The position numbers were made by a program, and so were the translations under genes. From Natrarchaeobius oligotrophus (GTDB lineage: Archaea > Halobacteriota > Halobacteria > Halobacteriales > Natrialbaceae): a stretch of DNA of 64,000 nucleotides. Under the pieces are notes generated by a model that had not been told where the DNA came from, did no database searches, and saw nothing but the letters and a program-made list of their open reading frames with translations. Below, piece by piece: positions 51,599 through 60,480 of the stretch; position 1 is the stretch's first letter, and every line of letters begins with the position of its first letter. The DNA is taken from positions 62,001 to 126,000 of the forward strand of contig NZ_REFZ01000011.1 of assembly GCF_003841465.1 (NCBI RefSeq), read 5' to 3'.

Positions 51599-52678
51599 AT
51601 GAGCATCGACGCCGACCTCACGGAGCGCGACCGAGCGGTCGTCAACGCCTACCAGGGCGGCTTTCCGGTCGTGGAACGGCCGTTCGAACCGGCCGCGGCC
51701 GCCATGCGCGACCGCGGCGTCGACGTCGACGCGACGTCGCTGCTCGAGACGATCCGTCGGCTGGACGAGCGGGGGGTTCTCTCCCGGTTCGGTCCGCTGG
51801 TGAACGCCCAGGAGATCGGCGGCGCGGCGTCGCTCGTCGCGATGCACGCGCCGGACGACCGGTTCGACGAGATCGTCGAGACGGTCAACGGCTACCGCGA
51901 GGTGGCCCACAACTACGAACGCGAGCACCCGCGCCTGAACGTCTGGTTCGTCGTCTCGGTCGCGAAGCGAGACGGCGTCGAAGAGGTGTTGCGTCGGATC
52001 GAACGCGAAACCGGACAGGAGACGTACAACCTGCCGAAACTTCGGGAGTTTCGGGTCGAAGCGAAGTTCTACGTCGACGGGCCGCTGACGGGCGACGAGC
52101 ACGGGGACGGCGGAATCGACTGTTCGGATTTCGGTCCGTCGGTCGAACCGACCGACCGGCCGACGCTCTCGCCGGCCGAACGCGATCTCGTCCTCGAGAT
52201 CCAGGACGGGCTTCCGCTGACCGAGACGCCGTACGCGGACGTCGCCGACTCGATCGGCCGCGAGACGTCGTGGGTACTCGAGACGATCGCGCGGTTCGAC
52301 CGCGAGGGAAAGATCCGCCGACTCGGCGTCGTGCCGAACCACTACGCGCTGGGGTACACGGAAAACGGAATGACCGTCTGGAACGTGCCGGACGACCTCG
52401 TCGACGAGGTCGGTCCGGCGGTCGCCTCGCTGCCGTTCGTCACCCACTGTTACGAGCGCCCGCGCCACGAGGGCGTCTGGCCCTACAACTTCTTCGCGAT
52501 GACCCACGGGCGAAGCGAGTCCGAGAGCGACCGGCGAATCGAACAGGTTCGCGAGACAATGGCGGAGTACTGGGACGTCGGTGAAAGTGACTGGGACACG
52601 CTTTTTTCCACGCAGATCCTGAAAAAGACCGGCATCCGCCTGCGAGAGCGCGCCGACGCCAACACGGCGTCGGACTGA
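51599..52678 (+). CDS. Siroheme decarboxylase, two-domain AhbA/AhbB-like
   Basis: A 359-residue protein made of two Lrp/AsnC-like units (about 1-170 and 185-355). Each has a winged-helix segment (TIRRLDERGVLSRFGPLVNA; TIARFDREGKIRRLGVVPNH) and a ferredoxin-like ligand domain. In archaea such proteins are AhbA/AhbB siroheme decarboxylases of the alternative heme pathway; a regulatory role is less likely given the next two genes. The fused form probably carries both subunits. The ATG at 51599 follows MSRR-type upstream starts that I reject. First gene of a three-gene operon. Confidence 0.78.
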   Translation: MSIDADLTERDRAVVNAYQGGFPVVERPFEPAAAAMRDRGVDVDATSLLETIRRLDERGVLSRFGPLVNAQEIGGAASLVAMHAPDDRFDEIVETVNGYREVAHNYEREHPRLNVWFVVSVAKRDGVEEVLRRIERETGQETYNLPKLREFRVEAKFYVDGPLTGDEHGDGGIDCSDFGPSVEPTDRPTLSPAERDLVLEIQDGLPLTETPYADVADSIGRETSWVLETIARFDREGKIRRLGVVPNHYALGYTENGMTVWNVPDDLVDEVGPAVASLPFVTHCYERPRHEGVWPYNFFAMTHGRSESESDRRIEQVRETMAEYWDVGESDWDTLFSTQILKKTGIRLRERADANTASD

Positions 52679-52696
52679 CGACGCGTCCGATCGACC

Positions 52697-53353
52697 ATGA
52701 TTCCGCTCCTGCACGACTTCTCGAACGCGACGGTGCTCGTCTTCGGCGGCGGTCCGGTGGGTGCTCGCAAGGCTCGCCGGTTCGCCCGCGAAGCGCGGGT
52801 GATCGTGATCAGTCCCGCGTTCACAGACCGCGGGTTCGGAACGGCGGAGCTGATCAGGGCCTCACCGGAACCGGGCGAGATCGGAGCGTGGATCGATCGG
52901 GTATCACCTGCGCTCGTCGTCGCCGCAACCGACGACGAGGTCGTCAACGACGCCGTCAACGAGGCGGCGCGCGATCGCGGACTCCTGGTCAACCGCGCCG
53001 ACCGCGCCGGCGGACGTGAGCCGGGAGGCGTCGTCGTCCCCGCGACGATTCGGGACGATCCGGTCGTCGTCTCGATCGCGACCGGCGGGACGGCACCCGC
53101 GCTGAGCAAACACCTCCGCCGGGAACTCGAGGAGTCGATCGACGGGGCCGGATCGATGGCCTCGCTCTGTCGACGACTCCGCAGCGAGCTGAAATCCCGG
53201 GACGTGTCAGCGAACCGACGACGAGAGATCGTCACCGACGTCGTCAATTCTCCGGACGTTTGGACAGCTTTACGTAGCGGTACTTCCAACGGCCGACAAG
53301 TGATCGAGGACGTGCTCGAAGAAGAACTATCCGACGGGGGTGACGGGGCGTGA
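52697..53353 (+). CDS. Precorrin-2 dehydrogenase / sirohydrochlorin ferrochelatase-type
   Basis: A 218-residue NAD-binding protein like the CysG N-terminal or Met8 domain: TVLVFGGGPVGARKARRFAR is the Rossmann motif, then VVAATDDEVVNDAV and SIATGGTAPALSKHLRRELE. It oxidises precorrin-2 to sirohydrochlorin and may insert iron. The middle gene of the heme operon overlaps hemA by 4 bp (GTGA). Confidence 0.85.
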   Translation: MIPLLHDFSNATVLVFGGGPVGARKARRFAREARVIVISPAFTDRGFGTAELIRASPEPGEIGAWIDRVSPALVVAATDDEVVNDAVNEAARDRGLLVNRADRAGGREPGGVVVPATIRDDPVVVSIATGGTAPALSKHLRRELEESIDGAGSMASLCRRLRSELKSRDVSANRRREIVTDVVNSPDVWTALRSGTSNGRQVIEDVLEEELSDGGDGA

Positions 53354-54678
53354 TCCCGACGGGCGTCGTCTCGGCGGCACGGGTGAGCCACGATAGCGCA
53401 CGCGTCGACGATCTCGCGGCTGCGAGCCCGGAGAGCCAGCGAGACGGAGTCGCGCGACTGCTTTCCGTGTCGGAGATCGAAGAGGCGTACGTCCTCTCGA
53501 CGTGCAACCGAGTCGAAGCGTACGTCGTCGGCCCCGATCCCGCCGTCGGGCGGGCCACGCTCGAGGAGTTCTTCGCCAGCGTCGACGACGACGCGATCGT
53601 CCACGCGGACCACGACGAGGCGCTCAGACACCTGCTGTCGGTCGCCGCCGGCCTCGAGTCGGTCGTCGTCGGCGAGGACCAGATTCTCGGACAGGTACGA
53701 ACGGCCTACGAGGACGCGCGCACAGCGGATGGAATCGGCTCGATGCTCGAGCCCGCCGTCACCAAGGCGATTCACGTCGGCGAGCGCGGCCGAACCGAGA
53801 CGGAGATCAACGAAGGCGTCGTCTCGCTGGGCTCTGCGGCGACGAAACTCGCCGCCGGGGACGTCAGACTCGACGGCGCAACGGCGCTCGTCGTCGGTGC
53901 CGGCGAGATGGGACGACTCGCCGCACGGAGCCTCGCCGAAGACGTCGACGAACTCGTCGTGGCGAACCGAACCGTCTCGAACGCCGACCACCTCGCCGCG
54001 GAACTCGACGTCGAGGCGCGCGCGGTCCCGCTGGCGGCGCTGTCGAGCGTCGCGACCGACGCCGACGTCGTCGTCACGGCGACCAACAGCAGCGAGCCGG
54101 TGCTCGAGTCCGCTCATTACGCGGATCGAGACTCGAGCGACGACGACGCGGCCGCCCAGGTGATCGTCGACCTCGGTCAGCCCCGCGACGTCGATCCGTC
54201 GGTCGCGTCGCTGTCGGCCGTGACGGTGTACGACCTCGACGACCTCGAGTCGATCACCGAAGAGACCCGCGAGCAACGAGCCGACGCCGCCCGCGAGGTC
54301 GAATCGATGATCGACCACGAGTTCGAACTCCTCTGCGATCAGTACAAACGCGCCCGGGCCGACGAGGTCATCGCCGCGATGTACGAATCCGCAGAGCGGA
54401 TCAAGGGCCGCGAACTCGAGACCGCGTTCTCGAAGCTCGAAGACGACCTCTCGCCGGAAGGGCGTGAGATCGTCGAGTCGATGGCGGACGCGCTGGTCAG
54501 TCAGTTGCTCGCGCCGCCGACGAAGAGCCTGCGGGAGGCGGCCGCCGAGGACGACTGGAGTACGATCAACACCGCGCTCCAACTGTTCGACCCCCACTTC
54601 AGCGGCAACGAGTCGTTCTCGCCGTCGGCGATCGAACGCGAGGGAGACGTCCGGGTCGGACCGGCCGACGACGACTGA
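53350..54678 (+). CDS. hemA: Glutamyl-tRNA reductase
   Basis: First enzyme of the C5 heme pathway, making glutamate-1-semialdehyde from Glu-tRNA. The 442 residues have the catalytic Cys in YVLSTCNRVEAYV (about residue 50), GLESVVVGEDQILGQVRTAY, and the Rossmann motif LVVGAGEMGRLAARSLA. A C-terminal dimerisation helix is present. The GTG at 53350 overlaps the stop of the previous gene (GTGA). Together with the siroheme decarboxylase and precorrin-2 dehydrogenase it builds the siroheme-dependent heme route. A palindromic repeat begins at its stop codon. Confidence 0.93.
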   Translation: MIPTGVVSAARVSHDSARVDDLAAASPESQRDGVARLLSVSEIEEAYVLSTCNRVEAYVVGPDPAVGRATLEEFFASVDDDAIVHADHDEALRHLLSVAAGLESVVVGEDQILGQVRTAYEDARTADGIGSMLEPAVTKAIHVGERGRTETEINEGVVSLGSAATKLAAGDVRLDGATALVVGAGEMGRLAARSLAEDVDELVVANRTVSNADHLAAELDVEARAVPLAALSSVATDADVVVTATNSSEPVLESAHYADRDSSDDDAAAQVIVDLGQPRDVDPSVASLSAVTVYDLDDLESITEETREQRADAAREVESMIDHEFELLCDQYKRARADEVIAAMYESAERIKGRELETAFSKLEDDLSPEGREIVESMADALVSQLLAPPTKSLREAAAEDDWSTINTALQLFDPHFSGNESFSPSAIEREGDVRVGPADDD

Positions 54679-54760
54679 TACGGATTGCTGTACCGGATTA
54701 TCGGTGAAACCCTAGGACGGTCACAGCTGTGTCGGCAACGACGTACAGCAGTCCGTACGT
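54675..54760. repeat. Palindromic repeat element, copy 2
   Basis: Left arm ATACGGATTGCTGTAC (54678-54693) and right arm GTACAGCAGTCCGTAC (54743-54758) pair at 14 of 16 positions. CACAGCTGTG (54723-54732) lies between. The left end of 21 bp (54675-54695) is the exact reverse complement of 44707-44727. It overlaps the hemA stop codon. Confidence 0.6.
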
Positions 54761-54794
54761 GTTCGGCTGATTTCGATTCCCGTCCGGGACGACG

Positions 54795-55205
54795 CTACCG
54801 CTCGGGACGCGGTGCGTTTTCGTAGGTTACCATCTTCTCGGGTTTATCGGAAATCGTTGCGTAAAGTCGCTCCAGCGTCTCCTCGGCCGCCAGCAGATTG
54901 TGTCGCTCGAGGAACCGGCGTCCCTCGTCGGTGAGTCCGTAGAACTTCCAGGGATAGCCCTGTCTTCGTTCGTCATCGGGAAGCGCCACTTCCTCGACGA
55001 CGCCGGCGTCGATCAGCTTCTGGACGTGTTTGTACACGGTCGAGTCGCTCACGCTCGGATTCAGCTGCTCGAGTTCGTACATCGACGGCAGTCCATCGGG
55101 ATGCTGGAGAATGTTGGCGATCAGTGCGAACCGCGTCTCCTGGGTGATGAAGTGGAGGAGTTCGCGCGTTTGCGTCCCCTCACCGGTTCCCAGACGGGTG
55201 CTCAT
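54795..55205 (-). CDS. Winged-helix transcriptional regulator (PadR/MarR-like)
   Basis: A 136-residue wHTH protein: SMYELEQLNPSVSDSTVYKH is the recognition region, followed by LIDAGVVEEVALPDDERRQG and the wing/linker FYGLTDEGRRFLERHNL. It is a typical haloarchaeal repressor-like wHTH with no ligand domain seen. The ATG at 55205 gives MSTRLGTGEGTQTRELLH. Its promoter holds four or five copies of a 15-bp tandem repeat, described separately, so it is probably autoregulated. Confidence 0.82.
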   Translation of the reverse strand: MSTRLGTGEGTQTRELLHFITQETRFALIANILQHPDGLPSMYELEQLNPSVSDSTVYKHVQKLIDAGVVEEVALPDDERRQGYPWKFYGLTDEGRRFLERHNLLAAEETLERLYATISDKPEKMVTYENAPRPER

Positions 55206-55224
55206 ACGGCCACCTACGGATTCC

Positions 55225-55299
55225 TCCCTCAAGTAGTTTACCCACGGGTAAATTACCCTCAGGTAAATCACTTCCGAGTGAAGCACAGACGAGTAACCG
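55225..55299. promoter_or_regulatory. 15-bp tandem-repeat operator array
   Basis: Five consecutive 15-bp units (starts 55225, 55240, 55255, 55270, 55285) share the pattern ACCC-C-GGTAAAT, clearest in units 2 and 3. Units 2 and 3 form palindromes TTTACCCACGGGTAAA (55237-55252) and TTACC/GGTAA (55253-55266). The array spans about 20-95 bp upstream of the regulator start and covers its TATA region. Confidence 0.6.
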
Positions 55300-55436
55300 G
55301 AATCGAGTGGACGGGTCGGAGATCGCCGTCGGTCGACGGTGACGCCCGGATCGAAGACGTGCGCGCGTAACCGACGGCTATCGGAAACGGAAACGACTCG
55401 GAAACGATTATTTTCCGGTCACGAGAACGTGGGGAC

Positions 55437-55985
55437 ATGACGAATACGGAGCCGCCCCTACCGGAGGAGGTCCTCACCAGCGCGTCCGACCGTCTCGAGG
55501 CGGACGAGCTCACGCTCGCGGACAACGAGGAACTCCTCCACGCGCTGAGCGAGTTGACGCCGATCTACGAGAACGAGCGGACCTACTTCGTCCTCGGGAG
55601 CTACGATCGGGAGCCGATCCGCCGGGTGAACCTCGTCGTCGATCGGTTGAACCGTCGACCGGACTCCTACGCCTTCCGCATGATCGACGTCCGTGGCGAG
55701 TGGGAAAACGGGATCCAAAAGTTCTGTCTCGTCGCGGACCTCGCCTCGCACGTCGTCGGCGTCGCGGAGGCAGAACCTAGCGACTTCCTCGTCGAACAGG
55801 GGCTGCTCGTCGGGACGGAGGAGTACTTCTCGAAGAGCTACGTGCTCAAACGCGAGTACCCCGACGAGGACCGATCGTTCGGCTGGATGCAAGACGGCGT
55901 CTTCGAACTCCTCGAGGAGGAGGGGCGGCTCTACCGGTGGGAGACCGAGACGGAACTGGCCGAAGCCGTCGCGAACCTCCCGTAA
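55437..55985 (+). CDS. Haloarchaeal conserved hypothetical protein
   Basis: A 182-residue acidic protein of a family I do not name: LPEEVLTSASDRLEADELTL, RTYFVLGSYDREPIRRVNLV, and FCLVADLASHVVGVAEAEPS. The mix of aromatic-rich strands and acidic loops looks like a structured soluble domain. A GATTATTTTCC box at about 55408 lies about 30 bp before the ATG at 55437. Confidence 0.68.
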   Translation: MTNTEPPLPEEVLTSASDRLEADELTLADNEELLHALSELTPIYENERTYFVLGSYDREPIRRVNLVVDRLNRRPDSYAFRMIDVRGEWENGIQKFCLVADLASHVVGVAEAEPSDFLVEQGLLVGTEEYFSKSYVLKREYPDEDRSFGWMQDGVFELLEEEGRLYRWETETELAEAVANLP

Positions 55986-56081
55986 GACCCTGCGTTGACC
56001 GATGTCCCGTCGCGATCCGGGCGACGACGGCGCACGATTCCCCACATTTTAGTATCACGAATCTATACTGTATACTGACGT

Positions 56082-56171
56082 ATGGCGGACGAACACAACG
56101 ATCGAGACGCGAACCGTACCGACGACAGTGGTATCGTCTCGCGAATCAAGCGCGTGTTCAGCCGCAGCTAG
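56082..56171 (+). CDS. Possible 29-residue peptide
   Basis: A short frame from the ATG at 56082: MADEHNDRDANRTDDSGIVS then RIKRVFSRS and a TAG. Acidic first, basic amphipathic end. A CATTTTAG box at about 56045 lies roughly 32 bp before the ATG, the usual leaderless spacing. There is no family evidence. Confidence 0.4.
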   Translation: MADEHNDRDANRTDDSGIVSRIKRVFSRS

Positions 56172-56256
56172 GCGGCCGTTCGGAAACGCCGACATCCGCC
56201 GCTTTTTCGCCGGTAGCTTCGTCGACGCGGAGACACTCGAAACACTCACTGCGGGA

Positions 56257-56781
56257 CTACAGGACACCGCGGAGTAGCGCTCCGAGCGCGGGAAGTGCGA
56301 ACGCGGACGCGACGGTCACGAAGACGATCGGGCGCATCTCGATGACGAGCGCGACGGGGCCGATTCGCAGGAAGAAGACGACGAGCACGAGCACGCCGAA
56401 CCCGAGTGCGGCGACGACTCCCCGTCGCAACGACGGGGAGAGCAGACCGACGAGCGCGCCGCCGCAGACGAGTCCCAGCCAGTGGACCCACGCGAGTCCG
56501 AGTCCGACGACCGCGGCGAGCGCGAACGCCGGCCTACGGACGCGCGGGTTCGTTCGAACCGCCGCGAGTCGCGACTCGAGGCGGGCGGTCCCTCGACCGT
56601 CGTCGACAGTGGCGCTGTCGCCGGGGCGCTCAGCGGCGCTCGAAGCGCCCCCGTCGGCGGCGTTCGAAGCGCGCCCGTCCCCGTCAACGGGGTCCGAACC
56701 ACTCCCGACGTCGCGGTCGGCGACGTCCGAAACGTCGGCTTCGCCGGCACCGTCGGACGCACGCTCGTCTTCGCCGCTCAC
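56257..56781 (-). CDS. Small multi-pass membrane protein
   Basis: A 174-residue protein with a long acidic N-terminus (about 1-65). Four hydrophobic segments follow: ALAAVVGLGLAWVHWLGLVC, GGALVGLLSP, ALGFGVLVLVVFFLR, and VFVTVASAFALPALGALL. No motif is recognised. Its start overlaps the penicillin-acylase stop by 4 bp, so it is co-translated with it. Confidence 0.62.
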   Translation of the reverse strand: MSGEDERASDGAGEADVSDVADRDVGSGSDPVDGDGRASNAADGGASSAAERPGDSATVDDGRGTARLESRLAAVRTNPRVRRPAFALAAVVGLGLAWVHWLGLVCGGALVGLLSPSLRRGVVAALGFGVLVLVVFFLRIGPVALVIEMRPIVFVTVASAFALPALGALLRGVL

Positions 56782-59267
56782 GATCGATCACCGACGACGG
56801 TCGTGTCGACGTCGCCCTCGACCGTCCGGTCCATCAGTTTCTGCTCGTTCTCGAGCCAGCGCTCGAGCTGGTCGTCGTAGTGCGGCGAGAAGTAATCGCC
56901 CGAGTTCCCGCCGGGGAGGATCGCGGTCGCGTCGCCCCCCGGTTCGACGACCATTCGCCAGCTCGCACCGACGCCCGACTCGACGCGGTAGTTTTTGACC
57001 GTCGCCCGAGAGCCGTCGGCGGGTCGTTCCGGGTAGTCCAGAAACGGGGCTTCGACGCCGAGCGGGTGACCGATCGATCGCGTCGAGTTCCAGTCGCCGT
57101 ATGTCGTCCACCCCTCGGCGTCGATCTCGGAGACGGCGTCCTCGAGCGCGTCGACCATCGCCTCGGCGCGCGTCCGCTCGTCGAAAAAGGGGCTGTCGGC
57201 GGGGAGCGTCGCGACAACCCAGTCGTTCGGGTAGTACGACTTGTCGAGTCCGGCGTCGCCGAACGCCGGTTCGAACACGCGCCGCCGGAAGTGATGCAGC
57301 CACCGCGCGAACAGGAGCGCCCCGCGAGAGTCGCGATCCATGCGGTACTCCCACGCCGCGAGCGTTTCGGCGGCGTCGGTGCGGTCGTCGTCGCTGGCTC
57401 CCTCGAGCGCGTCCAGAAGGTCCGGCACGAGTCGTGCCGCCCGGCCGTCGACGACGTCGTCCTGGAGGTCTCGGTGGAACGCGAGGTCGGTCGGATCGCC
57501 GGCCTCGAGCGCGGCGTCGAGGCGATCGTAGATGCGCGCACCGCGGTAGGGCGTCGCGTACGAGACGCCCACGTAGTGGTCGGGATCGTCGACGACGCGT
57601 TGGTTGGCCGTCGCGAGGACGTGGGGATCGATCGCGTGCGGTTTCTCCTCGAAGGGGACGAACCCCTCCCAGGAGGACTCGCCGAACGGGGTGAAGCCGT
57701 CCCACTCACCCTCGCCCGCCGAGCCGTCGAAGATGCGGTCGCCGGAGACGACCTCGCCGTCGATCGTCCGAATCGGGAGCTTCCCCGTCACGTAGTACAG
57801 CGTCCGACCGTCCGCGTCCGCGTAGACCAGGTTCTGCGTCGGTAGATCGAACGTCCGGGTCGACTCGAGGACGTCCTCGAGCCCGTCGCTGCGGCCGAAC
57901 TCGTAGATCGCCTCCGTCGTCCGGGTCGCGGTGTGACCGGTCCAGGCGACGCCGACCGTCCGGCCTTCTCGCTCGAGGAGCGGACCGTGAACGGTCTTTC
58001 TGACCGTCACCGTTCGATCCTCGCCGTCGGCGACGGGAATCTCTCGCTCGTCGGTCTCGAACTCGCGCCACTGTCCGTCGTACCGGTAGCGGTCGCCGTC
58101 GTCGTCGATCTCGTACCGGTAGCAATCGAGGACGTCCGCGCCGACGTTGGTGAACGACCACGTTCCGCGGTCGTTCGCGCCGGCGATGACGAACGGAACG
58201 CCGGGAAAGGTCGCGCCGCGAACCGACGTTTCGGGCGTTTCGACGTGCTGTTCGTACCACAGCGGCGGCGTCATCAACGCGAGGTGTGGATCGTAGGCGA
58301 CGATCGGGCGGCCGCTCTCGGTGTGTCCGCCGGAGACCACCCAGCTGTTCGAGCCGGTGCCCGGCGGCGACTCGAACCGGGACAGCCAGCTCAACAGCGC
58401 CGGACCGACCGATTCGCCGGCCGTCGTCGCGTCGGCGTCATCCTCGAGTCCAGCGTCGTTCGCACCGCCGACTGCCCCATCGGCAACTCCCTCGACGGTG
58501 CTCGACGCGCCGACGCCGGGAGCGCCGAACTCGCCGTCCGAGCCGGAGCCGCCGATCGTCTCCGCCTCGAGCGACTCCCGCAGGATCGGCGTCTCGTGGT
58601 CCATTCGCGCCGGGTAGAGCTCCGAGGCGACGTCTGCACCGAGGCGGTCCGCGACCATCGATCGGCGGAGTTCGGCGAAATTCCCGGTCAGATCCCACGA
58701 GATCTGTTTTTCCATCAGCATCGAGTCGACCGGCGTCCAGGGCCGCGGCTCGTATCCGAGCAGTTCGAACTCGAGCGGCAGGCTCCCCGCGTCGATCACG
58801 GCGTCGACGCCGTCGGCGTAGGCCTCGACCAGCGGGCCGGCCGGCGTGTCGGCGACGAGTTCCCAGGTGGCCTCGGCCGCGCCGACGAAGTCCATGGCGA
58901 CGTGGAACTCGTCGTCCGCGACGGCGACGTCGCCGACGACCTCGCTGAGCCGGCCGCGCATGACGCGACGCTGCAGGTCGAGCTGGAACAGCCGGTCGAA
59001 CGCCTGGACGTAACCCACGGCGAAGTACGCAGCCGGCTCGTCGTCCGCCACGACCGTCGGAACGCCGTCGTCGTCGTACCGAACGGTCGCGTCGCCGTAG
59101 GGGCTCTCGACCCGGTCCGGACGCGTTCGGTCGGCGGCGGCCCAGGCGTCGCCGGACAGCGGAGCGAACGACTCGAGCAGCTCCCGGGCCGACGAGAGCG
59201 CGAGCCCACCGACGCCCGCGACGAGCGCGCCGGCAAGTGCGGCCCGCCGCGTGAAATCGTCGCTCAC
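56778..59267 (-). CDS. Penicillin acylase family protein (Ntn hydrolase)
   Basis: An 829-residue enzyme that hydrolyses amide bonds of small acylated molecules; the natural substrate is unknown. The N-terminus FTRRAALAGALVAGVGGLAL has a twin-arginine followed by a hydrophobic stretch, a likely Tat export signal. The precursor is self-cleaved at GTGSNSWVVSG, which exposes the Ser nucleophile of the beta chain; the alpha part precedes it. Other conserved parts are YDPHLALMTPPLWYEQHV and SYATPYRGARIYDRL. The start codon is at 59267. Confidence 0.85.
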   Translation of the reverse strand: MSDDFTRRAALAGALVAGVGGLALSSARELLESFAPLSGDAWAAADRTRPDRVESPYGDATVRYDDDGVPTVVADDEPAAYFAVGYVQAFDRLFQLDLQRRVMRGRLSEVVGDVAVADDEFHVAMDFVGAAEATWELVADTPAGPLVEAYADGVDAVIDAGSLPLEFELLGYEPRPWTPVDSMLMEKQISWDLTGNFAELRRSMVADRLGADVASELYPARMDHETPILRESLEAETIGGSGSDGEFGAPGVGASSTVEGVADGAVGGANDAGLEDDADATTAGESVGPALLSWLSRFESPPGTGSNSWVVSGGHTESGRPIVAYDPHLALMTPPLWYEQHVETPETSVRGATFPGVPFVIAGANDRGTWSFTNVGADVLDCYRYEIDDDGDRYRYDGQWREFETDEREIPVADGEDRTVTVRKTVHGPLLEREGRTVGVAWTGHTATRTTEAIYEFGRSDGLEDVLESTRTFDLPTQNLVYADADGRTLYYVTGKLPIRTIDGEVVSGDRIFDGSAGEGEWDGFTPFGESSWEGFVPFEEKPHAIDPHVLATANQRVVDDPDHYVGVSYATPYRGARIYDRLDAALEAGDPTDLAFHRDLQDDVVDGRAARLVPDLLDALEGASDDDRTDAAETLAAWEYRMDRDSRGALLFARWLHHFRRRVFEPAFGDAGLDKSYYPNDWVVATLPADSPFFDERTRAEAMVDALEDAVSEIDAEGWTTYGDWNSTRSIGHPLGVEAPFLDYPERPADGSRATVKNYRVESGVGASWRMVVEPGGDATAILPGGNSGDYFSPHYDDQLERWLENEQKLMDRTVEGDVDTTVVGDRS

Positions 59268-59328
59268 TGTTCGTTCAGAGGGTGCAAGCGTCCATAAATG
59301 TCTTCGATACCGACCGCCGGGAATCCGA

Positions 59329-60480
59329 TCACAGCGAGTCGGAGTCGATCCGGTCGACGATCACTCGAACCGAGGCGAACGCGAGTGCGCCGATCAGACA
59401 GTACAGCGCGAGCGACAGCCACGTCGTTGCCGTCGGGTGTCCGATCGCGAACTTCGCGACCGTGTTGGCCGGATGTTCGGGAAGCAGCGTGGAAACGACG
59501 AGCGCGCCGACGATGACGCTCGAGTACAGCAGTTGCGCCTGTCGCCTGTCCGGTGCCCACAGCGAGATCGCACCACCGGCGCCGACGACGAGCGTCGCAA
59601 GCGCCGTCACGAGCACGATCAGCGCCAGCGGGTGTGCGATCGCGGTTCCGTTGACCGCGAGCAACGCGAGCCACGCGACGGCCTGCAGGGGCGCGAGCGA
59701 CGCCGTCGCGACCAGCTTCGCGTCGACGACGTCGACGAACGAGAGCGGGGCGACACGGAGCAACTCGAGCGTGCCGCGCTGGCGCTCTTCGATCAGCGAG
59801 TCGACGACGATCGAGCCGCTGATGAACGCCGGCAGGAACAAAAGCAGCGGGAGCAAGACGACGTACGTGAACTCCGCGTACGGGCTGGCGTCGGTCCCGT
59901 CCGGAACCGAAAGCGGCGGCTGTTCGAGACGGTCGGCGTTCTCGACGCGTTCGACGTACTCGAGCGTCTCGAGTGCCTCCCGAAGCTGGACGACGAGCAG
60001 CGTGGTCTCGAGCCCGCCGTCGGGAGCGGTCACCCTGACGACGAGCCGCCCGTCGTCGTTCCTGTTTGCGTCGAGAACGGCGTCGTTCCGGCGGTTTTCG
60101 AACGCCCGATGGGCGTCGGCGCGGTCGTCGTAGATCGCCGCCTCGAGGCCGTCCTGTCGATCCACGACGGCGGCGAGGGGAGTCGCGTCGCTCCCGGTGA
60201 TCGCGACGCCGCTCTCGTGACCGTCGACGGTGCCGGGATCGTACATCGAGACGAGTCCGACGACGAGAAACGAGGAGAACGCCGCGATGAACAGCTGAAT
60301 CGCGATGGCCAGCATGATCGTCTTCTCCGATCGAAGCGAGCGCAGTTCGCGACGAGCGATCGCCCAGCGGGCGCGCCAGACGCCGCTCGGGTTCGGGTCG
60401 TCGGTCGCCTCGGGCGGGTTCGGTCCGCGCGGACCGGACGGTTCGTCCGACCGTCGCCACGAGTCCCGATCAGGTGACAA
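59329..60480 (-). CDS. ABC-2 type transporter permease
   Basis: A 383-residue exporter permease of the NatB/ABC-2 group. One TM helix (about 55-78: MLAIAIQLFIAAFSSFLVVG) is followed by an extracytoplasmic region of about 120 residues. Five or six TM helices follow (YVVLLPLLLFLPAFISGSIV onward), with the conserved ERQRGTLELLRVAPL segment that contacts the ATPase. The start is probably the TTG at 60480, inside the end of the upstream gene (11-bp overlap), so it is coupled to it. It works with the fused permease and ATPase below. Confidence 0.8.
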   Translation of the reverse strand: MSPDRDSWRRSDEPSGPRGPNPPEATDDPNPSGVWRARWAIARRELRSLRSEKTIMLAIAIQLFIAAFSSFLVVGLVSMYDPGTVDGHESGVAITGSDATPLAAVVDRQDGLEAAIYDDRADAHRAFENRRNDAVLDANRNDDGRLVVRVTAPDGGLETTLLVVQLREALETLEYVERVENADRLEQPPLSVPDGTDASPYAEFTYVVLLPLLLFLPAFISGSIVVDSLIEERQRGTLELLRVAPLSFVDVVDAKLVATASLAPLQAVAWLALLAVNGTAIAHPLALIVLVTALATLVVGAGGAISLWAPDRRQAQLLYSSVIVGALVVSTLLPEHPANTVAKFAIGHPTATTWLSLALYCLIGALAFASVRVIVDRIDSDSL

